Assembly: GCF_030291135.1 (NCBI RefSeq)
Contig: NZ_CP127409.1
Location: forward strand, 682,001 to 746,000
Direction of reading: 5' to 3'
Length of the DNA: 64,000 nt
Source of the DNA: Rhodanobacter thiooxydans
GTDB lineage: Bacteria; Pseudomonadota; Gammaproteobacteria; Xanthomonadales; Rhodanobacteraceae
This document shows positions 29,503 through 38,714 of this stretch, one piece after another. The first letter of the stretch is position 1. Each line of letters opens with the position of its first letter. The notes beneath the pieces are model-generated. The model made no database searches, was not told the DNA's origin, and worked only from the letters and a program-made list of their open reading frames with translations. A program made the position numbers and the translations under genes.

Positions 29503-30297
29503 ATGCGTATCGCCCGACTTTGCTGTCTGCTGTTGCTGGCCGGTTCGAGTTTTTCGATACAGGCGAAGATGGTGCGCCGCCCGGTCGAGTGGACGCAGGA
29601 CGGCACCCGTTTCCACAGCGTACTGGTCTACGACGACGCGTCGAGCGCGAAGCGGCCCGGGCTGGTGATGGTGCCGAACTGGTACGGCATCAACGACGTG
29701 GCGGTAAAGAAGGCCGAGATGATCGCCGGCAAGGAATACGTGATCCTGCTCACCGACATGTACGGCGCCGGCGTGCGTCCGCAGCCGGGTAATGCCGATC
29801 AGGCGCAGGCGGCGGTGAAGCCGCTGTACGCCGATCGCGCGCTGATGCGCAAGCGGATCAACCTGGCGCTGGGCCAGCTGAAGGCGCAGGCAGCCAGTGC
29901 GCCGCTCGACGCATCGAAGCTCGCCGCCATCGGTTTCTGTTTCGGCGGCTCGGCGGTACTCGACCTTGCGCGCAGCGGTGCCGATGTGGCCGCGGTGGTG
30001 TCGTTCCACGGTGGCCTGGATACCGACAACCCGGCGTTGGCTAAGAACATCAAGGCACGCGTGCTGGTGATGAACGGCGCCGACGACAAGGGCACCATGC
30101 CCGACGCGGACAAGTTCATGGACGAGATGCGCATGAGCCCTGCCGACTGGCAGTTCGTGGTGCTCGGCCACGCCGTGCACTGCTTCACCGAAATCGGCGA
30201 GAACTCGCCGGGCTGCCGCTACGACGAGCGTGCCGCCACCCGCAGCTACCGGCTGATGCATGACTGGCTGCGCGCGGCGTTCGCCGGCACGCCATAG
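29503..30297 (+). CDS. Exported dienelactone hydrolase family protein
   Basis: This 264-residue alpha/beta hydrolase begins with a signal peptide (residues 1-21, ending IQA-K), so it acts in the periplasm or outside. The nucleophile is a cysteine in GFCFGG near residue 147; the acid is in NGADDKG near 191 and the histidine in GHAVHCF near 222, the dienelactone hydrolase triad. The substrate is unknown; family members open lactones or esters. A GGAGG site lies nine bases before the ATG. It stands alone, with the repeat upstream and a small terminator downstream. Confidence 0.85.
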   Translation: MRIARLCCLLLLAGSSFSIQAKMVRRPVEWTQDGTRFHSVLVYDDASSAKRPGLVMVPNWYGINDVAVKKAEMIAGKEYVILLTDMYGAGVRPQPGNADQAQAAVKPLYADRALMRKRINLALGQLKAQAASAPLDASKLAAIGFCFGGSAVLDLARSGADVAAVVSFHGGLDTDNPALAKNIKARVLVMNGADDKGTMPDADKFMDEMRMSPADWQFVVLGHAVHCFTEIGENSPGCRYDERAATRSYRLMHDWLRAAFAGTP

Positions 30298-30304
30298 CGA
30301 TTCG

Positions 30305-30325
30305 CGGGGCGACAGCCCCGTTCTC
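30305..30325. terminator. Candidate terminator between convergent genes
   Basis: CGGGGC (30305-30310) pairs with GCCCCG (30315-30320) around a GACA loop, followed by TTCTC on the plus strand. It lies between the convergent stops of the dienelactone hydrolase gene and the GTPase gene. The stem is short and the T tract imperfect. Confidence 0.5.
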
Positions 30326-30341
30326 AAAATCAGCTCGTGGA

Positions 30342-31808
30342 TCAGTTCGCGCGTTCGCGCTCGCGCACCGCTTCCATGGTCAGCGTGGCCAGCTGGCGCA
30401 GGCGTGTGCCGCCGGCGTCGGCGAGTAGTTCCTTGAGACGGGCGCCGGCGTCGTCCTGGTCGAGGCTGTGGCGTTCGGCCAACGAGGCGGCAAGAGCACG
30501 GCCCATCGAGTCGAAGATCAGCGCGTAGGCGAAGGCGTGCAGCACGCCGCCACCCAACGTGCCGAGGCCGGGGAACGCCTTCAGCGCGTTGCCGGCGACG
30601 GCCAGCACGATCGAGCTGCCGGTGCGCAGGGTGAGTTTGGCCTGCTGCACGAAATCCTCGATCTGCACCTCGCTGACCTTGACACCGTACAGCTCGGCCA
30701 GCGCGCGGGTGAGGCCGGTGGCAAGCACGCCCTGGATCACCAGGTCGCTGCCCGGCGCCACCGCGGCCAGAGCGCCGACGATGGCGCGGCGGGCGTACTT
30801 GCGCACGATGCGCTCGGCTTCCTCGGCGCGGGTTTGCGCTTCCAGCGTGCCGGTGCGCTGGTGCAGGCCGGCCAGCACGGCGTTCTCGCGCAGATCCTCC
30901 AGGCCTTCGGCGCCGGGTGCGGTGAGCCGTTCGAGGGCCTGCAGCAGCGGTTCGATCGCGGGCTTGCGTTGGCGTTCGACCGACTCGGTACTGCCGTCGG
31001 CAAGCTGGCGTTGGTAGCGCTCGCTGCCGCCGGCACTGACCGCCAGCACGGCGCTGGCGACGCCGTGGGCGTGTCGGCGCAGGCGCGCCAGCAATTGATC
31101 GAGTTCGGCATCGTTCCACTGGTCGGCCTTGTTCAGTACCAGCAGCAGCGGCTTGCCGAAGTCGGCCAGCCAGCGCAGTTCGTCGGCCTGGCTACGGTTG
31201 AGGTCGCCGGCACAAAGATAGATCACGGCGTGCGCGCGCAGTGCTTCCTCGCGCGCCAGCGTTTCGTGCGCCTCGCCGCCGGCCTCGCGGCTGCCGGGCA
31301 CGTCAGCCAGTACCAGCGTGCGGCCGTCCGGCAGGCTGCCGTCGTAGTGGTCGATGGCGCGGGTGGTGCCGCCGCGGGCGTCGCTGGCGACCTGTGCGTG
31401 CGGTGCCAGTGCGCGGATCAGGCTGGACTTGCCGGTGGATATTTCGCCGAACAGCGCCACGTAGACGCGCGCGCTGGCGCGGCGGCGATCGAGCTCGCCC
31501 AGTTCGGCGGCGAGCGCGCCGGTGTCGGCGCCGCGTTCGCGCAGCTGGCCGATGCGCTGCTCCAGGCTGCCGCGATTGGGTGCCGGCGGCGGCCGGCGCT
31601 TGCGGCGCGGACGCAGCAGCCACCACAGCACGGCGAGGCCGGCCGCGGCGAAGATCAGCAGCACGCCGCCCAGCGTCCATTGCAGCCAGGTCGGCAACGC
31701 GAGGAAGCGTTGCGCCAGGGCGAGCGCACGTTCGGCGGCCGCGAACAGCAGCCATAGCAAGGCGGCCATGGCTAGCGCGGAGAACAGCAATCGCAGGCGT
31801 CGGGACAT
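30342..31808 (-). CDS. Membrane-anchored GTPase with DUF697 domain
   Basis: This 488-residue protein has two N-terminal transmembrane helices (about 8-30 and 43-66) followed by a basic stretch RPRRKRRPPP. An Era-like G domain follows: G1 GEISTGKS near residue 120, G3 in LADVPGSREA near 164, and G4 LNKAD near 225. The C-terminal region, about 330-450, is helical with hydrophobic stretches and resembles the YcjF/DUF697 domain. Related proteins are thought to act at membranes, but none with this layout has a firm role I can name. It is divergent from the hybrid kinase. The G motifs look intact, so GTP binding is likely. Confidence 0.75.
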   Translation of the reverse strand: MSRRLRLLFSALAMAALLWLLFAAAERALALAQRFLALPTWLQWTLGGVLLIFAAAGLAVLWWLLRPRRKRRPPPAPNRGSLEQRIGQLRERGADTGALAAELGELDRRRASARVYVALFGEISTGKSSLIRALAPHAQVASDARGGTTRAIDHYDGSLPDGRTLVLADVPGSREAGGEAHETLAREEALRAHAVIYLCAGDLNRSQADELRWLADFGKPLLLVLNKADQWNDAELDQLLARLRRHAHGVASAVLAVSAGGSERYQRQLADGSTESVERQRKPAIEPLLQALERLTAPGAEGLEDLRENAVLAGLHQRTGTLEAQTRAEEAERIVRKYARRAIVGALAAVAPGSDLVIQGVLATGLTRALAELYGVKVSEVQIEDFVQQAKLTLRTGSSIVLAVAGNALKAFPGLGTLGGGVLHAFAYALIFDSMGRALAASLAERHSLDQDDAGARLKELLADAGGTRLRQLATLTMEAVRERERAN

Positions 31809-31949
31809 CCGCGCATTCTAGCCAGCTTCCTGGCGTCGACCTTGCGCACGCCTGTTCGCGCCCGCGACGTGGTTTTGGCACTATCGTGTGTCGGGACGCG
31901 GCTTCGGCCGAGGCCGGTGCGGATTCGCAGCGCCGGATCAGGGGGACTG

Positions 31950-34900
31950 ATGGGGAACGGATCAAGGTTGTCCGCTTGGCTGCTGGGCGTGGTCCTGGGC
32001 GCGTTGTTTGTGTCCATGCCCGCTGTCCTGGCGGAACCCGTGGCGCCGGACACACAGGCGGCCGGTCCGTTGCCGACGCCGCAGTTCCGCCGCTACGGGA
32101 CGATGGACGGCTTGCCCAGCGGCGCGATCTACGCCGTGGCACAGGATCACAACGGCCTGATGTGGTTTGGCTCGGCCGGCGGCCTGGTGCGCTTCGACGG
32201 GGTCGGCTTCAAGGTGTTCCGGCATGCGACGGATGACCCGAACTCCTTGCCCGCCAACCCCACGTATTCCCTGCTGATCGATCGCGACAACCGGGTCTGG
32301 ACCGGTGGCATTTCGACCGGGCTGATTGCCTATGACCAGAAGAGCGAGCGCTTCCGGTGGTGGACCCACGATGACAAGCAGGCGGCCAGCCTGGCCAGCG
32401 ATGAAGTCTGGGACATGGCACAGACGGCCGACGGCACGTTGTGGGTGGCCACGGAGGGCGGCCTCGATCGTATGCGACCGGATGGAAGCGGGTTCGACCA
32501 CATGCCGCTGGACGTTGGCGGTGGGAAACGCTCCGCCTCGTTCGGCCAGACGCGGGCGCTGTTTGCCGGGGCCGACGGTCGCCTGTGGATCGGCGCGGAA
32601 AGTGGCCTGTACCTGCGCGAGCCCGACGGCACGGTGCGCAAGGTGCCGGTGGATCCCTCGTTTCGCGGCGACCTGAGCAAGACCTGGCGCATCGACGGCG
32701 GGCACGGCGAGATCCGGGTGTCGCTGACCGGCGGTCTGCTGATCATCGGTGCCGATGGCGTGGCGCGGCCGCTGGCGAGCCGGCAGCTGTCATCGCAACG
32801 GATCATGAGCAGCACTCGTGACGCTTCGGGGCGGCTGTGGATAGCCACGGCCGATGGTGTCTTTCTGGACCGCGTCGACGCGAATCCTGTCGACGGAGAC
32901 CATCTCGATGGGCAGCTGCAGCGGATCGCCGCTCAACCGTTGTTGCAGGGTGGGCTGCCCGGCAACAAGACGTGGCAGACGACTCTCGATGGCGAAGGTG
33001 GACTGTGGATCACCTTCGATCAATCCAGCATCGCCTACCTGCCGCCGGGATGGAGCGGGTTCTCCCGCTTTACCCACATTCCGGATGATGCCGACAGTCT
33101 GACCGGCATTGCGGCGTCGACGATTCTGATGAGTCGTGATGGCAGGTTGTGGCTGGGTGGCAACGATGGCTGGATCGACAAGCTGGATGCGGTCACCGGC
33201 CGGATACAGCATGTCGTGCGGGGCATCCAGGGGCAGATCGTGTCGCTGGCGGAGGACACGCGTGGCCGCCTGTGGATCGACAGCCCGCCCCAGCTCCATC
33301 TGCTCGACCGGGGCAAGCTCGCTTCGATCGATCTCGGCCATGCGCGGGTGACACGGCCCGTGCTGCTCTGTGCTGGCGACGCTGGACGGATGTACGTCGC
33401 CTCATGGAATGAAGGCGTGTTCGTCGTCGACCCCGACAGCCTGGTCATCACACCGGTGCCGATGGAGCAGGGCAGCGACGGCATCCTGCGTCCCGATCAG
33501 ATCACTTTCCATGCGGGCAGCCTCTGGTATGCGAGCGAGGGCGGCTTGCTGCGGCAGGATGACAAGGACGGGAAACTGCATTTCGTGCCGGGCATACCGC
33601 GTCAGGAGATCGTTGCTTTCGCCTTCGATGCGACGGGCTTCTGGCTGGCCACCAGTGACTCGGCGATCGAACACTACCGGTATGCCGACGGACGTGCAGT
33701 GCAAGATGACAGCATCGATTTCGGCCACGAGGAGCCCAAGTCCGATCTGCGCGACTTGCGGGTGGATCGACAGGGCCGGTTATGGGTGTTTGCCAATCCG
33801 GGCCTGTGGCTGTTCGATCAGCACACGCGCCGCTTCAAGTCGTTTGGTCCGGCGCATGGCCTGTCGAATGCAAATTTCGACGGTACCGCGACCGCCATGG
33901 CGCCCGACGGAATGATATTTGTCGCCAGCAGCGGCGGCGTCGTGGCATTCCAGCCCGAACGGCTGTTGCAGACGGAGAAGACCGGCTCGTTGCCGGCGTT
34001 GTCGCTGGCGTATCTCAACGTGCAACGCGCCGGCGAAGTACGCGCCATCGCCCTCGACAGCAAGGTGGTGCAACTGGGCTGGCGCGATCGTGACCTGCGC
34101 GTCGGTGTACGGCTCGCTTCGTACGTCAACCCCGCGGTCAACCGCTACCGCTTCCGGTTGCACGGGTTCGACAGCGGCTGGGTCGATGCGGGCAATCGTG
34201 CCGAGCGGGATTTTGCGGGGCTTGCCGCGGGCGATTACACGCTGGAAGTGCAGGCTGCCGGTGCCGGTGATCGCTGGGTCGGGCTGGCCACGCCGATCAG
34301 CATCCATGTGCAGGCCCCGCCGTGGCTGCGCTGGTGGGCATGGGTCATCTATGTGTTGCTGCTGGCGGCGCTGGTCGGCCTGGTGCTGCGCAGCTGGCGG
34401 CGGCGCATGGCGCAGCGCCACCACGTGCAGCTGGTCGAGCAGCAGCGGCAGCTGGCGGAGGCGGCGAGCGCGGCGAAGACGCAGTTCCTGGCCACGCTGA
34501 GCCACGAGATCCGCACCCCGATGACCGGCGTGATGGGCATGGCCGAGCTGCTCCTGAGCACGCCGCTGGACCGGCAGCAGCAGGGCTACACGCAGGCGAT
34601 GCAGCGTTCCGGCGGGATGCTGCTGAAGCTGCTCAACGATGCGCTGGACCTGGCCCGGATCGAGGCGGGCAAGCTGGAACTGGAGCCGGTGCCGTTCGAG
34701 CCGCGGCAACTGCTGGAGGACGTGGCGCAGCTGGAACAGGGCCTGGCGCACGCCAAGGGCATCCGCTTCGTGCTCGACGTGGCCGGGGACCTGCCAGCGC
34801 AACTGCTCGGCGACGCGGTGCGGATCAAGCAGATCCTGCTGAACCTGGCCAACAACGCGTTGAAGTTCACCGAGCACGGCAGTGTCACGCTGAGTGCGCA

Positions 34901-35564
34901 GCGCCAGCCCGACGGTCTGCAGTTCAGCATCAGCGACACCGGCCCGGGCATTCCCGAGGCGAGCCAGGCGCGGCTGTTCCAGCGCTTCGAGCAGGCCGAC
35001 AGCCCGCAGCGGCGCGCCGGCAGCGGCTTGGGCCTGGCGATCTGCCGCGAGCTGGTGGACATGATGGGCGGCAGCATCGAGCTGGAGTCGCGGCTGGGGT
35101 ACGGCAGCACGTTCCGGGTACGGCTGCCGCTGGCCGAGCCGGCGGTGGTGCCGCCGCCGGTGGAGCGGCCAAGTGGGCGCAGCTACCGGCTGCTGCTGGT
35201 GGAGGACGACACCATCGTGGCGGCAGTGATCCGCGGTCTGCTGGAGCGCGAGGGCCACGCGGTGGTGCACGTGGTCAACGGGCTGGCCGCGCTGGCCGAG
35301 CTGGCGCACACGCAGTTCGATGCGGTGCTGCTGGACCTGGACCTGCCGGGCGTCGACGGTTTCCAGGTGGCGCGGCTGATCCGCCAGCGCGAGCACGCGG
35401 GGCAGCACCTGCCGATCGTGGCGGTGACCGCCCGCCAGGGCAGCGAGGACGAGGCGAAGGCGCGTGCGGTGGGCATGGACGGCTTCCTGCACAAGCCGCT
35501 CAGCGGCGAGCAACTGGTCGGCGCGCTGGCGCGGGTGGTGGACGGTGCCACCGCGCCGGCATGA
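31950..35564 (+). CDS. Propeller-type hybrid sensor histidine kinase/response regulator
   Basis: This 1204-residue protein has a signal peptide (about 1-28), a periplasmic two-component-regulator propeller with repeats such as QDHNGLMWFGSAGGLVRFD (about 45-640), a Y_Y_Y domain (about 690-770), one transmembrane helix near 790-812, a HisKA domain with the phospho-histidine in LSHEIRTPM near 851, an HATPase domain (NLANNALKF, DTGPGIPE, GSGLGLAI), and a receiver domain from 1080 with the phospho-aspartate in LLDLDLPG near 1128 and KPLS. No DNA-binding domain follows the receiver, so output must go to a partner. The sensed ligand is unknown; such propellers often sense sugars or polysaccharide fragments. 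A GGGGGA site precedes the ATG. Confidence 0.93.
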   Translation: MGNGSRLSAWLLGVVLGALFVSMPAVLAEPVAPDTQAAGPLPTPQFRRYGTMDGLPSGAIYAVAQDHNGLMWFGSAGGLVRFDGVGFKVFRHATDDPNSLPANPTYSLLIDRDNRVWTGGISTGLIAYDQKSERFRWWTHDDKQAASLASDEVWDMAQTADGTLWVATEGGLDRMRPDGSGFDHMPLDVGGGKRSASFGQTRALFAGADGRLWIGAESGLYLREPDGTVRKVPVDPSFRGDLSKTWRIDGGHGEIRVSLTGGLLIIGADGVARPLASRQLSSQRIMSSTRDASGRLWIATADGVFLDRVDANPVDGDHLDGQLQRIAAQPLLQGGLPGNKTWQTTLDGEGGLWITFDQSSIAYLPPGWSGFSRFTHIPDDADSLTGIAASTILMSRDGRLWLGGNDGWIDKLDAVTGRIQHVVRGIQGQIVSLAEDTRGRLWIDSPPQLHLLDRGKLASIDLGHARVTRPVLLCAGDAGRMYVASWNEGVFVVDPDSLVITPVPMEQGSDGILRPDQITFHAGSLWYASEGGLLRQDDKDGKLHFVPGIPRQEIVAFAFDATGFWLATSDSAIEHYRYADGRAVQDDSIDFGHEEPKSDLRDLRVDRQGRLWVFANPGLWLFDQHTRRFKSFGPAHGLSNANFDGTATAMAPDGMIFVASSGGVVAFQPERLLQTEKTGSLPALSLAYLNVQRAGEVRAIALDSKVVQLGWRDRDLRVGVRLASYVNPAVNRYRFRLHGFDSGWVDAGNRAERDFAGLAAGDYTLEVQAAGAGDRWVGLATPISIHVQAPPWLRWWAWVIYVLLLAALVGLVLRSWRRRMAQRHHVQLVEQQRQLAEAASAAKTQFLATLSHEIRTPMTGVMGMAELLLSTPLDRQQQGYTQAMQRSGGMLLKLLNDALDLARIEAGKLELEPVPFEPRQLLEDVAQLEQGLAHAKGIRFVLDVAGDLPAQLLGDAVRIKQILLNLANNALKFTEHGSVTLSAQRQPDGLQFSISDTGPGIPEASQARLFQRFEQADSPQRRAGSGLGLAICRELVDMMGGSIELESRLGYGSTFRVRLPLAEPAVVPPPVERPSGRSYRLLLVEDDTIVAAVIRGLLEREGHAVVHVVNGLAALAELAHTQFDAVLLDLDLPGVDGFQVARLIRQREHAGQHLPIVAVTARQGSEDEAKARAVGMDGFLHKPLSGEQLVGALARVVDGATAPA

Positions 35565-35567
35565 GCG

Positions 35568-35990
35568 TCACATGTCGTATTTGTGCAGCTCGAAACCCAG
35601 TCGCTGGTATTCGCGCCAGCGCGTGCGCGAGCCGTCGCGTTCGGCGGGATCGGCGGCCACCACCTCCAGCACGCGCTGGTAGCGGCCGGCGGGGCAGGTC
35701 TCGCGCAGGTTGATCAGCAGCGGGCGGTCGGCGCTGTCGACGCCGGGCGGCACGATCAGCACCGCGACCTCGTCGTCGTCATCGTCGCCGGCCAGCTGGT
35801 GCGGGATCATCGCGTCGTCGTCGAATGCCCACAGCAGTTCGTCCAGCGCCTGCGCTTGGTCGTGGTCGCGGGTCAGGATCAGCGTCGGCTGCTGCCCCGC
35901 GAACGCCTTTTTCGCCAGCTCGCAGACGAGCAGCAGTGGCTGTTCGCGGAAGCGCGGCTTGTCGATCAGGTAGAAGTCGGCTCGGGGCAT
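35568..35990 (-). CDS. holC: DNA polymerase III subunit chi
   Basis: HolC bridges the clamp loader (through psi) and single-strand binding protein at the replication fork. The 140 residues begin ADFYLIDKPRFREQPLLLVC and contain the family pattern GQQPTLILTRDHDQAQALDELLWAFDDD (residues about 30-57, shown by its ends GQQP and FDDD). It lies 22 bases after pepA, the conserved pepA-holC order. Its stop is three bases from the stop of the convergent kinase gene. In E. coli valS follows, which is not the case here. Confidence 0.9.
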   Translation of the reverse strand: MPRADFYLIDKPRFREQPLLLVCELAKKAFAGQQPTLILTRDHDQAQALDELLWAFDDDAMIPHQLAGDDDDDEVAVLIVPPGVDSADRPLLINLRETCPAGRYQRVLEVVAADPAERDGSRTRWREYQRLGFELHKYDM

Positions 35991-36012
35991 GGCGGTCGGC
36001 TCCGGGATGCGC

Positions 36013-37500
36013 TCAGCCAGCGCGATCCAGCAGCCACTGCGCCAGCAGTGCCACCGGACGGCCGGTGGCGAGGCCCTTGCGGCCTTCCTCCCAGGCAGTG
36101 CCGGCGATGTCCAGATGGGCCCAGCGCTGGCCGTCGGTGAAGCGCGACAGGAAGCAGCCGGCAGTGATCGCGCCGGCGCTCTTGCCGCCGATGTTGGCGA
36201 CGTCGGCGAAGCCGGAGTCGAGCTGCGCCTGGTAGTCATCCCACAGCGGCAGGCGCCAGGCACGGTCGAGGGTTTCCTCGCCGGCGGCGAGCAGTTCGGC
36301 GGCGAGGTCGTCGTGCTTGCTCATCAGGCCGCTGGCGTGCTTGCCCAGCGCGATCACGCAGGCGCCGGTGAGCGTGGCGGCGTCGATCAGTGCCTGCGGC
36401 TGCCAGGTCTGCGCGGTGTAGGTCAGCGCATCGCACAGGATCAGCCGGCCTTCGGCGTCGGTGTTGAGCACTTCGATGGTGAGGCCGGACAGGCTGGTCA
36501 GCACGTCGCTGGGGCGATAGCTGTCGCCGTCGGGCATGTTCTCCACGGCCGGCACCACGCAGACCAGGTTGAGCTTCAGGCCCATCTTCACCGCGGCCAC
36601 GAACGCGCCGAGCACGCCGGCGGCGCCGCCCATGTCGAACTTCATTTCCTCCATGCCGGCGCCGGGCTTCAGGCTGATGCCGCCGGAGTCGAAGGTGACG
36701 CCCTTGCCTACCAGCGCGTACGGCTTGTCGCCGTCGTTGCCGCCCTTGTATTCAAGCGCGATCAGGCGCGGCTTGTTGACCGAGCCGCGCGCCACCGCGA
36801 GCAGCGAGCCGAAGCCGAGCTTCGCCATCGCGGCCTCGTCGAGCACGTTGCAACTGACCTTGTCCTGCGCGTCGGCGAAGGCCTGCGCCTGCGCGGCGAT
36901 GTACGCCGGGTTGCAGATGTTCGGCGGCAGGTTGGCCAGCTCGCGGGCGAAGTGCACGCCCTCGGCGATCGCCACCGCGTGGTCCAGCCCGCGCTGCGCG
37001 TCGGCTCCGGCGGCGAACGTCAGCGCGGCCAGCTCCGTCTGCTTGCTCTTGTCGCGCGGCTTGAACGTGGCGGTGTAACGGTACGCGGCGTGGTCGCAGG
37101 CCAGCGCGGCGATGCGTACGCGCCAGGCGCCGTCGCGGCCGGGCACGTCCACCTCGCTGAGGTAGGACACCGCGTTCGCCACCGGCAGGCGGCCGAGCGC
37201 GCGCGCGGCCTCGATGTTCACCTTCTGGTAGCGCGCCGCATCGAACGATTTCTGCGCGCCCAGGCCGACCACCAGTACGCGTTGTGCGGCGACGCCGGTC
37301 GGCGCGAACAGCAGCGTGGTGCTGCCGGCCTTGCCGCTGATGTCGCCGCTCTCCACCTGGCGCTTGATCATTCCACCGGCGGCACTGTCCAGCTGGGCAG
37401 CCGCACTGGTCAGCACGCCCTGTTCGTAAACGCCGACCAGCACGCAGGCGCTGTCGACGGTGGCGGGGGCGGTGGTGCCGAGGCTGAACTGGAGTGTCAT
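36013..37500 (-). CDS. pepA: Leucyl aminopeptidase PepA (M17)
   Basis: PepA is the hexameric two-metal aminopeptidase that also binds DNA at Xer sites in E. coli. The 495 residues show the M17 core: [16 protein letters not shown] near residue 265 with the first metal ligands, and the signature [10 protein letters not shown] near 346. I chose the ATG at 37500, with AGGAA upstream, over the in-frame ATG at 37515. It is divergent from lptF, as in E. coli. xerD lies 6 kb away, but no link is visible. Confidence 0.96.
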   Translation of the reverse strand: MTLQFSLGTTAPATVDSACVLVGVYEQGVLTSAAAQLDSAAGGMIKRQVESGDISGKAGSTTLLFAPTGVAAQRVLVVGLGAQKSFDAARYQKVNIEAARALGRLPVANAVSYLSEVDVPGRDGAWRVRIAALACDHAAYRYTATFKPRDKSKQTELAALTFAAGADAQRGLDHAVAIAEGVHFARELANLPPNICNPAYIAAQAQAFADAQDKVSCNVLDEAAMAKLGFGSLLAVARGSVNKPRLIALEYKGGNDGDKPYALVGKGVTFDSGGISLKPGAGMEEMKFDMGGAAGVLGAFVAAVKMGLKLNLVCVVPAVENMPDGDSYRPSDVLTSLSGLTIEVLNTDAEGRLILCDALTYTAQTWQPQALIDAATLTGACVIALGKHASGLMSKHDDLAAELLAAGEETLDRAWRLPLWDDYQAQLDSGFADVANIGGKSAGAITAGCFLSRFTDGQRWAHLDIAGTAWEEGRKGLATGRPVALLAQWLLDRAG

Positions 37501-37598
37501 CGGGGGTTCCTGCATGGGCCCGGCTTGCGGCCGGACAGGCTAGACTTGCGGTTTGCCGGCCGATCGGGCCGGGCCGTTCAAGCGGACAAGTTTATTGC

Positions 37599-38714
37599 AT
37601 GCTGAGCATCCTCGACCGCTATTTCCTGCGCGAGCTGGCGCAGACCGTGGCTGCCACCGTGGTGGTGCTGCTGGTGGTCGTGGCCGGCAGCGCGTTCGCC
37701 AAGGTGCTGCAGCAGGTCGCCAACGGCAGCTTCCCGCCCAGCGTGATGTTCCAGGTGCTCGGCCTGCGCACGCTCGACGGACTCACCAACATGATGCCGC
37801 TGGCCAGTTTCGTCGGCGTGCTGCTGGGGCTGGGGCGGATGTACCGCGAGAGCGAGATGCACGTGCTGTCGTCCTCCGGCATGGGGCCGCGCGGGTTGCT
37901 GCGGCCGGTGCTGATGCTCGGCGCGGTGCTGGTGGCGATCACCACGCTGGTCTCGCTGTGGCTGGGGCCGTGGGCGGTGCGCACCAGCGACGCGCTGGTG
38001 GCGGAGGCGAACCGTTCGGTGATCGCGGCGGGCCTGGACGCAGGGCGTTTCACCGAGCTGCCCGGCAAGGGCGGCATCATCTTCGTCGACAGCCTCAGCC
38101 GCGACGGCAGCAAGCTGGGGCGCACGTTCGTGGCGACCCAGAGCGACAGCAAGGACGGCCCGCCGCACCTGAAAGTGGTCAGCGCAGCCAGCGGCGAGCT
38201 GTACCAGGAGAGCAACGGCGACGGCCGCTTCATCGCGTTCAAGGACGGCTGGCAGTACGACATTCCGCTGGGCCTGAACAACTGGCGGCAGATGCAGTAC
38301 CAGCGCAACGACACCTCGCTGTCCAGCGTGCAGGCCAACGAAGACGACGATCCGGCACATTCGAAGAGCAGCTGGGCGCTGGCCCGGTCGGACGACCCGG
38401 ACGACCGCGCCGAGTTGGCCTGGCGCGCCAACGCGCCGCCGCTGACCTTCGTGCTGCTGCTGCTGGCGCTGCCGCTGTCGCGGCAGAGTCCGCGCGAGCC
38501 GAAGTACGGTCGCCTGCTGCTGGCGGTGCTCACGTTCTATCTCTACTACACCCTGCTGGCGCTGGGCCGCGCGCAGATCGGCAAGGGCCACTGGCATAGC
38601 GAGGCGCCGCTGTGGGCGCTGCATGCGCTGGTGCTGGTGCTGGCCTTGTGGATGCTGTGGAAGCAGTATTCCCCGCGCAAGCTGCGGGTGCCGTCGCCGG
38701 GTGTGCCGGCATGA
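37599..38714 (+). CDS. lptF: LPS export permease LptF
   Basis: LptF is one of the two inner membrane subunits of the LptB2FG exporter that pulls LPS from the membrane to the Lpt bridge. The 371 residues have the six-helix layout with a periplasmic jellyroll of about 150 residues between helices 3 and 4. The N-terminus LSILDRYFLRELAQT and MYRESEMHVLSSSGMG are family patterns. The start is the ATG at 37599; its stop overlaps the lptG start by four bases. It is divergent from pepA. Confidence 0.95.
   Translation: MLSILDRYFLRELAQTVAATVVVLLVVVAGSAFAKVLQQVANGSFPPSVMFQVLGLRTLDGLTNMMPLASFVGVLLGLGRMYRESEMHVLSSSGMGPRGLLRPVLMLGAVLVAITTLVSLWLGPWAVRTSDALVAEANRSVIAAGLDAGRFTELPGKGGIIFVDSLSRDGSKLGRTFVATQSDSKDGPPHLKVVSAASGELYQESNGDGRFIAFKDGWQYDIPLGLNNWRQMQYQRNDTSLSSVQANEDDDPAHSKSSWALARSDDPDDRAELAWRANAPPLTFVLLLLALPLSRQSPREPKYGRLLLAVLTFYLYYTLLALGRAQIGKGHWHSEAPLWALHALVLVLALWMLWKQYSPRKLRVPSPGVPA

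Noticed and set aside
31870-31895. Sigma-54 type promoter (TTGGCAC) before the hybrid kinase
   Set aside because: The TGGCAC half is present but the GC of the -12 element is not at the needed distance.
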